Shown here one piece after another: positions 11,119 through 21,673 of a stretch of 64,000 nt of DNA (positions are counted from its first letter, which is position 1; every line of letters starts with the position of its first letter). The stretch is taken from the NCBI RefSeq assembly GCF_000003855.2, contig NW_003101668.1, positions 310,001 to 374,000 on the forward strand, written 5' to 3'. The notes under the pieces were generated by a model that ran no database searches, was not told the origin of the DNA, and saw only the letters and a list, made by a program, of their open reading frames with translations. Source of the stretch: Blastomyces gilchristii SLH14081 (Eukaryota > Ascomycota > Eurotiomycetes > Onygenales > Ajellomycetaceae). The position numbers and the translations under genes are program-made.

Positions 11119-13545
11119 ATACTCTTCTCTTTAAAAGTATAGTCTCAATACTCTCAAGATTATCAGATTAGAAATTATCTTTATTATATAGTAACAGTTG
11201 TTAACTGATTTAACAGCACATGTACTATATATAATATAAAGAAATAGATAAGTTTTTCTGCTAACTGTATAGATCTTTCTTTTCTCATCTTCATTTAAAT
11301 TAAATATATGATAAATAAGTTTCTGATATATTAATTTAAAATGTGAAAAATATAGTTAATAAGTGACTTACAGATCTCTTATTATATTTCATTCTATATA
11401 TAAAATTCTCTGCAAAAGTGATGTGTTTTAGAGATAAAGTTAACAGTAGTAATAGAATTTTTTAAAAAGATTTCTCTCTTCTATGATATATTTTTCTCTC
11501 TCTTTCTCATCTATAATAGTAAGTGTATGAGAGCATCATTCTTGAGAGATAATAAGAGACTTATTCTGATGTTTTCTAGTGAATAAATATCTTCATGATG
11601 TGGCTGCAGTCTTCATAATCATCAAAAAAGCCAGGTTGAAGGCAGAGACAGTGATGTCAATAAGCTGTGAGAGTATCACTCTTATTATCACATCTTCTTC
11701 TTCTTCTGCATCTCTTGCAGCTGCAGCAGTAGTCATCATACCTTGCAGTGAGATGTTATTTCTTCTGCTAGTTAGTTTATCTGTGTTCAGTTCTTTCTCT
11801 GCTCTTCTCAGTGCTGTTGTAATACTGCTTAGACTGGCCGCTGGGACCATGAATTTCACGTTTGGTCCCATTTGATCTGGTCCCATACATTTCTTGGCGT
11901 GAATCCCGCTGGGACTGGCTATCAAAAAAACATGTAAAGTGACTATATATCAGATCTTAAAATGAAACCATGACTTGAAAAAAATGAGAAAGTGGTCTCA
12001 TTTAGTCCCATTTAGTCCCATTCTTGACATAAAGTGACTATTTTTAGACATTTTAAGGTTTTTTTTAGACTATTTTTAATTTTTTAAAAAGTAACACTTT
12101 TTGGTAATGCTCAAATGAGATTTAAAGTCATTTAAAGCAATAAAAATAATTTAAATTGAGAAGTGAAAATCATGGTCTCATTTGAAAAATGTGACAAGAG
12201 TAGACAGTAAGTCTCACTGGAACAGTATGGGACTACTATCTAATGTTAAAACCATGTAATGGGATCAGTCAAATTGGTAATGAGACTATCAAAAAATCTG
12301 GTCCTGGTCCCAGACACGGTCACACGGTCAGTCTAATACTGCTCTCTCTCTCAGTCAATACAGTGATATATAACTCTGTGTGATCATTTGAAGAGGAATC
12401 TGAGAAGAGCTTGATTCTAAGAACAGTGACTCTGAGAAGTTCAATCTATAGTTTCTCTTCTGCAGTATGTCTGAGCTCTGCTCAGAATACTGCTGAGTTA
12501 AGTCTGCAGAGTTCTGCAGTTTCTTTATCTTCTCTCTGTAAGAAGACTTCAGTATAATCTCTGACTGACACTGTTACTTATCTACACTGTACTAAGCAGT
12601 GAAAGAAGAGAAAGATCTTATACATCTATTTCTTCTCTCACTCTCATTGTTTTTATTATATCTGTAACAATAACTTCTGTCTCTCTGTAAGTATTATCTA
12701 CTCTATAAGAAGACATTGTATCAGCTCTGATAAGAAGCTTAGATACTTAAGTAGTACAGAGTAAGAGTCTCAGAGCTTTAAGTATTAACAGATTCTGTCA
12801 AGACTGAAGAGATCTCTCTTACTCATCTATAAAAGAAGATGAAAGTGTGAATCTCTGAGATGAAAAAATATCTCAGAATGACTGATTTTAAGAAGAAATC
12901 AGTCAGTATTACTGTTAAAAGTATCACAGAGATTAATCACTGATTGAAGAGAATCTCACTTCAGTTAAAGCAGATAACTGAGATGTTTTATAAGTTAGTA
13001 AGTTAATACTTTCAGCATCTCTTATACTCTTCTATAGCATGCTTCTCTGCAGTACTACAGTACTAACTTCTCAGTAGATAAAGATATTAGTATCAGAGAC
13101 TTTAACAATGAAGAATGAGTTTAATGAAGATGTAATTATTAGTAAGTAGACTCTAATCTCTCTTTTTACTTTTTCAGTGAGCTGCAGCTCTATTAGAATA
13201 GTAGCAGTCTGTAGATCAATAATATTAATCTTTTTATTAATTTTCAATATCTCTTTTCTCTAACTACTTCAGGAATTTTATACTTGTATAGTCTTATTAA
13301 ACTTCTAAAAAACTCTTTGAGAGAAAATAGAAGAAGAGTGTTATAGTCTATAAGACATCAGCTCATTACTGTGAGATTATCTCTAAAAAATTCTTTAAGA
13401 AAAATAAGAAGTCTTAAGCAGTATTTCTTACTCAATATCTCTGATATGTAATAGAGCAGTTTCTACTAACTGTTTTATAGCTTACAATCTCTTTCTCAGT
13501 ATTTTTCAAATACTCAAGCAGTTCTCATAAATTCTCTGATAATAA
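11119..13545 (-). pseudogene. B2 3' region with Glu-rich broken frame
   Basis: About 1.9 kb once the MITE at 11830-12335 is removed, lying 3' of pol in the element's sense. Minus-strand codons in 11593-11830 read A-E-K-E-L-N-T-D-K-L followed by Glu-rich sequence, the same as in B1 (9207-9395). No retroviral domain is recognised. It could be the remains of an extra ORF downstream of pol or untranslated sequence. Confidence 0.5.
11830..12335. mobile_element. hAT-like MITE copy 1 (506 bp)
   Basis: Starts TAGACTGGCCGCTGGGACC and ends GGTCACACGGTCAGTCTA, giving imperfect terminal inverted repeats around TAGACTGRCCG. Flanked by the 8-bp duplication ATACTGCT (11822-11829, 12336-12343). The B1 copy near 9370 lacks the insertion. 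Eight-bp duplications are typical of the hAT superfamily. There is no coding capacity, so it would need a transposase from elsewhere. Internally it repeats GGTCCCATTT-like words. Confidence 0.9.
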
Positions 13546-15899
13546 ATAATCTTCTTATTTAACAAGATATTGAAGCTTACTGTAATATATTTATTTATCT
13601 AATATTTTCTTCACAAGATATTCAGTATCACTCTTAATCTTAATATTATTCAGCTGAGATGACTTCACTCTGAAGCATTACTTATAGAGCTTCAAATAGA
13701 AAATATGAAAAACAGAATGAATTGATTTTAATTCTAAGAATAATTTCAACTTATATATCTGCTTACTTATTACTCTTGTTACTGAGAAAGATTCTAGCTA
13801 TCACTCACTGAGCTTCTTATATAATCTTATTATCTTGATATTCTTTGCTGAAAGTAGTACTTGATTCTCTATTAAGAACTTCATTGAAAGATGTTTTTAA
13901 TTATAATATTTTATCTATTATTTCTAGATGCAGTGAATGCTTTTCATCATCTTCTTATAAATTTTATTTAAAAGTTTCAATCTTACTTTTACTTCTGACA
14001 CTGAGAAATACTCTGTTCTCTGTATCTATTTAATATTCTGACTGTCTATTCTCTTCTTTAAAATATTATTCACAATGTTACTGAGTAACAAAGAATTATA
14101 TTTATAATAAGTATAGAAAAGAGATATCTTTAAGATTACATTCTTTGTATTATTATATATGAATTCAGCAGTCAGAAGATGTTTAAATCAATCATTCTAA
14201 TAAAATAAATAGAACACTTGAAGATACTGTTCTAGTGTCTAGTTCTAACATTCAGTCTAGTCATCTATCTGCAGATGAAATGTAATACTGAGAAGATATC
14301 TTATTATAAGATAATAGTAAAAAGCTGATCAGTATTTACTAATAAAGAGAGATTCTCAATCTGTTATCAATAATTTCAGAGTACTGTGATTATGAATGAT
14401 AATATTTAAAAACAGATCAGTCAATTCAGAGGCTTTAATCTTTTTATAAGTAGAAATATATCTGATCATCTTTATAAAGTGATTAATAATAACTAAAATT
14501 AAGTCATATTCTTTGACTCTTATTGACTTCAGTAGATCAACTATAAAATTCATTAATAGATTCTGTTATAAGTTCTTTGAAACAGACAGTGATGTCAACT
14601 CACTGTATTACTTATATCACAGAATCTTTATCTTTTGACAGATATTATAAGTCTCAATATACTCTTTGACATCTGTCTGAAGCTTGTCTTAAATATATTT
14701 ATATTTTAAAAGCTTCTTAGTCTTCTCTAATCTGAAGTGTTCTGTATAAGAATTATTATAATGAATTCTTAATAACTTCTGACACACTACTCTGCTACAA
14801 GGAACAAAGACTGAATTATTTAATAGTAGAAGTTCACATTCTTCTAGTTATCAGTGACTTGATTTCTTAGCAGTATCATTTCACTCAGAGTCTATCTCTT
14901 TCAAGTTTAAATCAGATTCTTTCTTCTTTAACTTCTGAATTTAAGCTGTAGTAGAGACATCTCTCTTCTATAACTTATTAATAAATTTTAAAAGTAGTTA
15001 AGTTGAAAGATTGTAGACTGTTTCATTCTTTATCAATTCAATAACAGTAAGATATAATATGAGAAGCTTATGATCTTCAGTGTCAGTTCTCTGCAAGAAC
15101 TCAGATTTTCTTTTATCTTCTATACTGAGTTATACAGCTATCTTATCAGTGCTGTTTTCAAGCTTTAGAGAATCTTAATTCTCTGCAGTCAGCTTCTTCT
15201 GCAGTGATGACAGAGATTCTTTTATAGAATTCTTCTTTATATTAATAATATTATAATCAGACTGTCTAGACAGCATGTCAGTGAGATTAAGCTGATCTGA
15301 ACAGTATTAAATATAGAAATCATACTCTGAAAGCAGCTTCACTCATCTGACTTGGCATTCTATCAAGCTCTTTGTTGTTAAGAAGTAATACAGATTTATA
15401 TAATCAGTGAGAACTTACACTGAATACTTACTACTCTGAAGATAATATTATCAGATCTTAAAGAATTCAATAATTACTAACATCTTCTGATCATGAGTAT
15501 TATATTATTATTATTATTATTCTTCAATTATAGATGTATACAGTCAGAGACTATGACATCTACCTGAGAACTTTTAGTTCTCAGGGTTTTTCCTATGTCT
15601 GTAAAGTTAACTATTATACATTCATCAATTTCAGATATGTAAAATCAGAAAATTCCAGTTCAGAATACAAAAACTGTTTATAAATTGCAGTGTTTTAATA
15701 TCTTTTAATACTTTGAAACCATTTGATAATATCATGACAAAGGAAAAGAGAAAAAGAACACAGTCTCAAAGATAGACACATTAAATAGATAGATAGAAAG
15801 AAATTGAAAGAAAAAGATAAAGAAAAAGATAAAGTAAAGAGAGACTATAACAAAACAAATTATTAAAAGAGAGTGTATAGCTGTTTTAACAGACTATAT

Positions 15900-17050
15900 C
15901 TGATTGATTTTCTTCTCTTCATATTCAGATAATTCTGAATTTAGTCATTTTCTTATAGCTGCTTGAGTTTCTGATAGAAAGTCTATTAAGTATTTAATTT
16001 CTGTCTCAGTTGAGAATAAGAATCTCATATTTAATTAATTTAGATTATACTTCTCTTTCAATCTGACTCTGAGACTATTGTATAATACACAGTGCATTAC
16101 AATATACTCAGAATTCTCATTTATATTGCAGAATAAGCATTCTATTGAGTCAAATCTATCATCAAATCTTTGTATATAAGATTTGAAATAGCCATGTTCT
16201 AGTTTCAGCTGTATTATAGATGAGAATATTTTCTTTTTACATTTAATTAAACAAGATTTCCACTTGGATTTTATTTCAAATCTTGAATAATGTATACTCT
16301 TCTTTTGTTTCTGTCAGCTTTCATTTCACTTATTTAAACAAGATTCTTTTATTTTTCTCTTTATAAAAGATCAGAATATAATTTTTTGAATAGATCTGCT
16401 TAATTCTGTATTCTTTTTTACAGCTGAATCAGTCAATTCATTATCATGAATATTCATATAAGCAGGAACTTAGTGCAGATGAATTATCAGCTTTGATGTT
16501 CTTCTCTTTTGAATTTTCAAAATAGAGTTTAAGATCAGTTTAAGATTCATTTGATCATTATAAATCTGACTATTTCTAAGTCTTTTTAAAGCAGCTTAAC
16601 TATTAGAGAATATTCATATCTCTTTCAAACAATTTCCTCTTTTATAAGATTTTATTTCAATGAGTTTGAAAGCTTTCACTATTATAAATAGTTCAGTATC
16701 AAAGACTTCACATTCAGAGTCTAGATTTCAGAAATCTGAGATAAAATTGATATTATCTTCAGTATAAGCAATTTCTGTATCTAATCTATTCAAGTTCTCA
16801 TTTTTTGAGTCATCTGAATAAATCAGAATAGAGTCTTTTATATTAATTATAGAAATTCTCTTTAAATACTGTTCATATTCTTTCTCTTTTAATAGTTCAC
16901 TTATTTGTAAGTTTATAAGAGATTCAAGCTTTTCTCTTCAGAGAGATAACTTCTCATGATCAACTTTTTCAATATTTAAAGAAGAAAATTGACTACAGAT
17001 GCTAGTCATCTGCAGAATACATCTTAAGCTAATTACATTTAACTCTCTAT
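15900..17050 (-). pseudogene. LINE C-terminal remnant: RNase H and terminal zinc knuckle
   Basis: Minus-strand translation through stops shows I-Y-S-D-D-S (the first RNase H acidic motif, normally DGS, near 16830). It continues with a W/stop-V-P-A-Y-x5-H-D-N-E-L-T-D block near 16430-16480, matching the RNase H motif around the NE-x2-D residues. Near 16130 follows C-L-F-C-x9-H-x-C, the knuckle found at the end of fungal Tad1/I-type LINE proteins. The reverse transcriptase and endonuclease are absent, so only the last part of a LINE protein is present. It is heavily mutated. Confidence 0.72.
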
Positions 17051-17661
17051 AATTAATCAATCACCGCATTCATTCTCTCAGACCAGTCACTAATTTCCAG
17101 AAGTGTTAGTTAGTAGCTGCCATCACTCACTTGATAATGTACACACCAAGCTTCTGATTGCTGATCTCAGCCTCATTAGATGCTCATAGGCCTATCAATC
17201 AGCTGTCATGGCCTTGCCTCATGTTAGAGACTAATCATAGGCTTGATGACTGCAGTTCTCCCTGCCAGTATTAGGACTTGGCAGAGAGCTTGCAGGCTCT
17301 AGCCTATCAGAGTGCCCTGTCTAGAGCCTAGATATGCATCTAGGCCTGCTAGTCAAGTGGTTTTCAAAATCATTCTCTGTATTTAGAGAGGAGCTAGGCT
17401 TCAATGACAGCCCTAGTTAGAGACTCACTTAAGTAGTGTATAACCACTACATTAGGCTTGGCTCTATATCATTAGAACCTTGACAGGTGCACAGTAGAAT
17501 AGTGGGACATTGGCACCTTATGCCGGCCCTGGTGGGTGTTCACAGGATCTCACTTAACTAGTGACTTGACTTGCAGTAGAGAGTTCTACCCCGCATCAAG
17601 CCTTACTAATTAGGCTCAGCCCCTATTACATGGGGGCTTTCATGGGTAAGAAGTGGCAGGT

Positions 17662-17741
17662 GCCAGCGGTGGGATTTGAACCCACACACCTCTAATGTGT
17701 GCGGCCTTGGTTACCAGTCTTACCAACTGGGCCACACTGGC
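17662..17741 (-). ncRNA. tRNA-like SINE head (pol III promoter boxes)
   Basis: Minus strand starts GCCAGTGTGGCCCAGTTGG and ends CCCACCGCTGGC. The 7-bp acceptor stem pairs (one G-U), the T-arm GTGGG/CCCAC with loop TTCAAAT pairs fully, and a B-box GGTTCAAATCC and A-box TGGCCCAGTTGG are present. A second hairpin CACAC-ATTAGAG-GTGTG could be an anticodon or variable arm. D and anticodon arms do not fold canonically because of about 15 extra bases. Its 5' base abuts the target duplication. I read it as the promoter head of a tRNA-derived SINE, not a functional tRNA gene. Confidence 0.7.
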
Positions 17742-18721
17742 ATGAGTATTATATCTTCTCTGTATAAGTGATAACTTCTTGAAGAAGAAGGTCACTGATC
17801 TCTATTCACAGTATCTTATAAACTCTGTGAAAAAGTCTTCTCTTATAGACAATTCATTATCTGTTTTCTCAGAAGTAATTATTCTCTGATTCTTTCAATA
17901 TTGAAAGATCTTCAGTATTAACTGTGAAAAGATTTCATAGACTTCATTCTCAGATACATCAGTCTCACACTGACTGAATAAGTTAAGATTAAAGTGATTC
18001 AGTATTGTAGCATCTATAAAAGCTTATTTCAATTCTGTAAACATCTGTGCAGTGTCTTGAATAAGAGTAAACAGTTCTGTTTTTCTGTCTTTCACACTTT
18101 TCTTTAACAGATCTGTAAGAGAGACAGTAATTCATGAATATGTATAGATAAATTATCTGTAGAAATTCATAAATTCTAGAAATATCTGCATCTTACAGTA
18201 TATTCACAGCATCAGTCAGTTCTTAATAACAGAGACTCAGCTTCTGTTCATTGAAATGCTGTTCATCTTAATAATATAATCTAAGAAATCAATCTTCTGC
18301 ATGTAGAATAAGCATTTTTCAGTGTTTATATAGAGTTAATACTGTCTCAGATAACTTAATACTTCTTGAACATAAGTATCATATTCTTTCTCTGATTTTG
18401 AGAAGATTAGAATGTTATTCAGGTATACTATGCAGAAGACATCAACAAGGCCTCACAGTGCCTCATTTATATAGATCTGAAAGATGGCTGAAGTGTTACA
18501 AAGATTAAAAGGTAAAACAAGATATTTAAAATTGCTGTACTTGATATGAAAAGCTATTTTTCAAACATCATCTTCATTAACTCTGATTCTATAATAGGTA
18601 TTTTGTATATCAATCTTTGAGAACATCTTTGCTTCAGATAATCAATCAATCATCTTGTCAATTAACAGTAATAAATAGCAATTCTTAACTGTTATCTTAT
18701 TAAGACCTCTGTAGTCTACAC

Positions 18722-19227
18722 TAGACTGGCCGCCGGAATCATGAATTTCATGTTTGATCTCATTTGATCTGGTCTCATACATTTCTTGGCATGAATCCCG
18801 CTGGGACTGGCTATCAAAAAAACATGTAAAGTGACTATATATCAGATCTTAAAATGAAATCATAACTTGAAAAAAATGAGAAAGTGATCTCATTTGATCT
18901 CATTTAGTTTCATTCTTGGCATAAAGTTACTATTTTTAGACATTTTAAGGTTTTTTTTAGACTATTTTTAATTTTTTAAAAAGTAACACTTTTTGATAAC
19001 ACTTAAATGAGATTTAAAGTCATTTAAAGCAATAAAAATAATTTAAATTGAGAAGTGAAAATCATGATCTCATTTGAAAAATGTGATAAGAGTAGACAGT
19101 AAGTCTCACTGAGACAGTATGAAACTACTATCTAATGTTAAAATCATGTAATGGGATCAGTCAAATTGATAATGAAACTATCAAAAAATCTGGTCCTGGT
19201 CTCAGACACGGTCACACGGTCAGTCTA
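18722..19227. mobile_element. hAT-like MITE copy 2 (506 bp)
   Basis: Exactly as long as copy 1, with the same ends (TAGACTGGCCGCC, GGTCAGTCTA) and flanked by GTCTACAC (18714-18721, 19228-19235). The empty site in B1 (near 24600) reads GTCTATGT followed by ATAGATG. Nearly all differences from copy 1 are transitions (GGTCCC to GATCTC and similar). It interrupts the RT-coding part of B2. Confidence 0.9.
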
Positions 19228-21129
19228 GTCTACACATAGATGTAGCCTATCATTCTTCTTAGACACAAAGAGTATAGATGCCTCTGCTGAACTCTTTGAT
19301 AAGTATATTCAGTTCTTTAATTGCACTTCTTCAAGATATTTGCATAGAACATTCAATTTCTTTACAGATAAGTTGTAAAGAGACCTGTATAATGCTGTTA
19401 CACTGTCTTCAAGATGAATCTTATATTATATCTTGATATCAGAAAACTTCACTGCTTCTCTTTCTGAAAATACATTCTTATAATCTGTAAAGAGATATTA
19501 TGTATGTCTGTCTTCAATGATGAATACTACTGCTAATCTTGCAGTGAGAGTGATGACTTCTTCATCTGTTCTCAAGTCTCAATCATCTGCTACACAGTAT
19601 ATTGACTCTATCTTTTTCTCAAGATTCTTCTGATGAAACTCTTCAGATTTCTCTATTACTATCTCTTTATCAGTGAGGCAGTACTATCACATCTGAGTGA
19701 TTCAGTCAATGAGAGAATTGTTTTCTCTCAATTATGAAAGATCTAGAATAATGTTCTCATCTATGATATTAACTGTGTGAAGAAGCAGACTGCTTTTCTT
19801 GAAGATTTCTTCTAAGTCTGTGATCACATACTTCACTTGAATTATGTCAAAACAGTAATATTTTGTATTATCAGTAAATTTTACATGATCTGACAGATCT
19901 ATCTTCTTTTAACTCTTCATTAAAGAAAAGAAATAGAATATGAAGTTAATATCTATTTCAGAGTTGAGTAGATATCTCACTGATATCTTCTCATTCAGAG
20001 TATGCATTATAATTATAACATAAACTCAGAAATATGAGAATTATCAATTCTTCATTTCTTTCTCTTCTTTATCTTTCACAGATACATTTGTCAGAAGAGA
20101 AGTTAACTTTGAGAAGATATCTTCTCAGTTTTTTCTCTTCTTCAGCTTTTTACAATCACTGATATAGTGATCATCAGCTTCACAGTTGAAATAGAAATCT
20201 TTATTAAATCTTTTTTAATATTTCTTCACAGTGAGTGAAGAGTCAGAATACTTGAAATTCTTCTTTACTTTCTTCACACTGAAGTCATCACAGCACTGTT
20301 TAGATTCTGTTATTAATTACTTAGAAGAGATCTTATTGATCTTTTTCTCAGAGAATTGACTATTCAAATAGATCTGAGAAATCAGATTGACAAGCTCAGT
20401 GTGATTGATTAATGAACTCTGATATTATAATATTATTGTTCACATCTTGTGAGTCAGCTTCATGAGATAAAGCTGTATTTTTAATTGATTTAAATTATCA
20501 GCTAATTTCTCTCAATATTCTTCAAATCTTATATTGAAATCAGAAGAATTCTCATTATCTCATTAATATAATAAGTTGAATCACTGCATCACTGTGAAGT
20601 CATAGTTACAGTGATCTTTGATTTGATTTAGTAGAAAGTTCTTGAATTCTTCTCAAGTTATGATAGTATTGATACACTCAATCTCTCTCCTCTTAATAAT
20701 TCAAGTAGTCATAGAGATGCCTTTAAGAAGGTTGATAGTATATATTACTTATATCTCATGAGTATTATACTGGCTCAGATTAAGGTGGAATTTTTATTCA
20801 AGAATATGAGTAAAGCTGTGAAATTCAGACAAGATGTTTCTCTTATATCTCAGAGAATCTCTGATCTTAATCTCTCTATCTTTATAATAGATGTAGATGT
20901 GTAGAGGCTGTGATAATAATAAAGCAGTTAAAGAGTCTATGTCAAAATATACAGCAGGTTCAGAAATCTTGGATTTCTGCTAAGATAGAGATGTACACAC
21001 TATAGAAAATAATATAGTGTTTTCTTCAGAGAGTAAGATCAGATCAGTCTCAGTGTGAGTGTATAAGATTATATCAGTCTGTTAGAGCTTAAGTGATTCA
21101 AACTTATAATCAGATCAAGTGATTTAAAT

Positions 21130-21673
21130 TATAATATAATAAAACTGAAGCAGTGACTAGTCAGTGATATTATATAGAGATAGTTATTTAAGAAGCTGTA
21201 TAAGTAAGCTTGACTATCTTGCTTGAATAGTGAGCTCATAGACTACAGAGTTATTGTGAGAATATCACAGATATGATACTTAGTATACTAAGAAGATTGT
21301 ATAAGATACACAGTAACTCTTGTATATATTTCAGTAGAAGAAAAACAAATCACTGACTTCTTTGATAAGAAGTCAGCATCTAGCTATTCTATATAGATAA
21401 TAAGTGAATACTCTTCTTTTATTTCATGAGTAAGAATAGCTGAAGTGATATCTCAGCAGCATCTCATTGTCAAGAAAGAGTAATCTGCTGACATTGTATA
21501 GAAGTGAGATTCTTATATTCATCAATTAAATCTTTCTATGATATATTCAAATAATGTTATAGAGTGGTTGAAAACTGGTTCAGATGACCTGTGAAATGAA
21601 TGAAATTATTCACATGAAAGTGATGAGTCATGTGAAACTGCAGTGAGGCCTTGGCGCGGCCAGGAGCGTGACA
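21130..21673 (-). repeat. LTR of B2 (5' LTR)
   Basis: 544 bp. The left end is heavily mutated (TATAATATAATAAAACTG) but the right end keeps GC-rich, CpG-containing sequence (CTTGGCGCGGCCAGGAGCGT). It is followed by the CTGAC duplication. Confidence 0.9.

Larger units (their letters stand above)
15504..17741 (-). mobile_element. Chimeric non-LTR retroelement: tRNA-like head, LINE RNase H tail
   Basis: A 2,238-bp insertion flanked by an 11-bp (up to 14-bp) duplication ATGAGTATTAT (15493-15503, 17742-17752). The B1 copy near 23630 shows the empty site. On the minus strand it starts at 17741 with a tRNA-like sequence, continues for about 700 bp of less mutated unknown sequence, then gives a LINE C-terminal part (about 17050 to 15900). 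It ends in an (AAT)n tail (the ATT run at 15504-15521). Long duplications plus a short-repeat tail indicate target-primed reverse transcription. As the duplication encloses everything, head and tail moved as one RNA. Confidence 0.82.
13546..21129 (-). pseudogene. B2 gag-pol remnant (minus strand), interrupted twice
   Basis: Read on the minus strand from 21129 leftwards. The gag knuckle near 20135-20190 reads Y-F-N-C-x4-H-x4-C, where the first Cys has become Tyr. The protease and RT follow, with the RT box Y-L-N-N-I-L-I-F-S near 18400-18440 (both catalytic Asp now Asn). RNase H begins near 17980. The integrase core lies in the open stretch 14356-14553, which begins M-N-F-I-V-D-L-L-K-S and ends L-L-I-T-D. 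A hAT-like MITE (18722-19227) and the SINE/LINE chimera (15504-17741) interrupt it. Order is Ty3/Gypsy. Dead. Confidence 0.88.
10575..21673 (-). mobile_element. Gypsy/Ty3 LTR retrotransposon B2, complete, inserted in B1
   Basis: An 11,099-bp element with 544-bp LTRs (10575-11118 and 21130-21673), flanked by CTGAC at 10570-10574 and 21674-21678. Its inside is a continuous internal domain of the B family, with no LTR between the two parts that in B1 lie on either side of it (the join is near 13545, CTCTGATAATAAATAATC). Pol reads on the minus strand, so 21130-21673 is the 5' LTR. It carries two hAT-like MITEs and a SINE/LINE chimera. Subtracting these gives a pol segment within a few bases of the B1 segment 21679-26504. 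All reading frames are broken. Confidence 0.9.

Noticed and set aside
17662..17741. Functional nuclear tRNA gene
   Set aside because: Acceptor and T arms pair, but D and anticodon arms do not form and there are extra bases. It begins exactly at a target duplication and is joined to LINE sequence.
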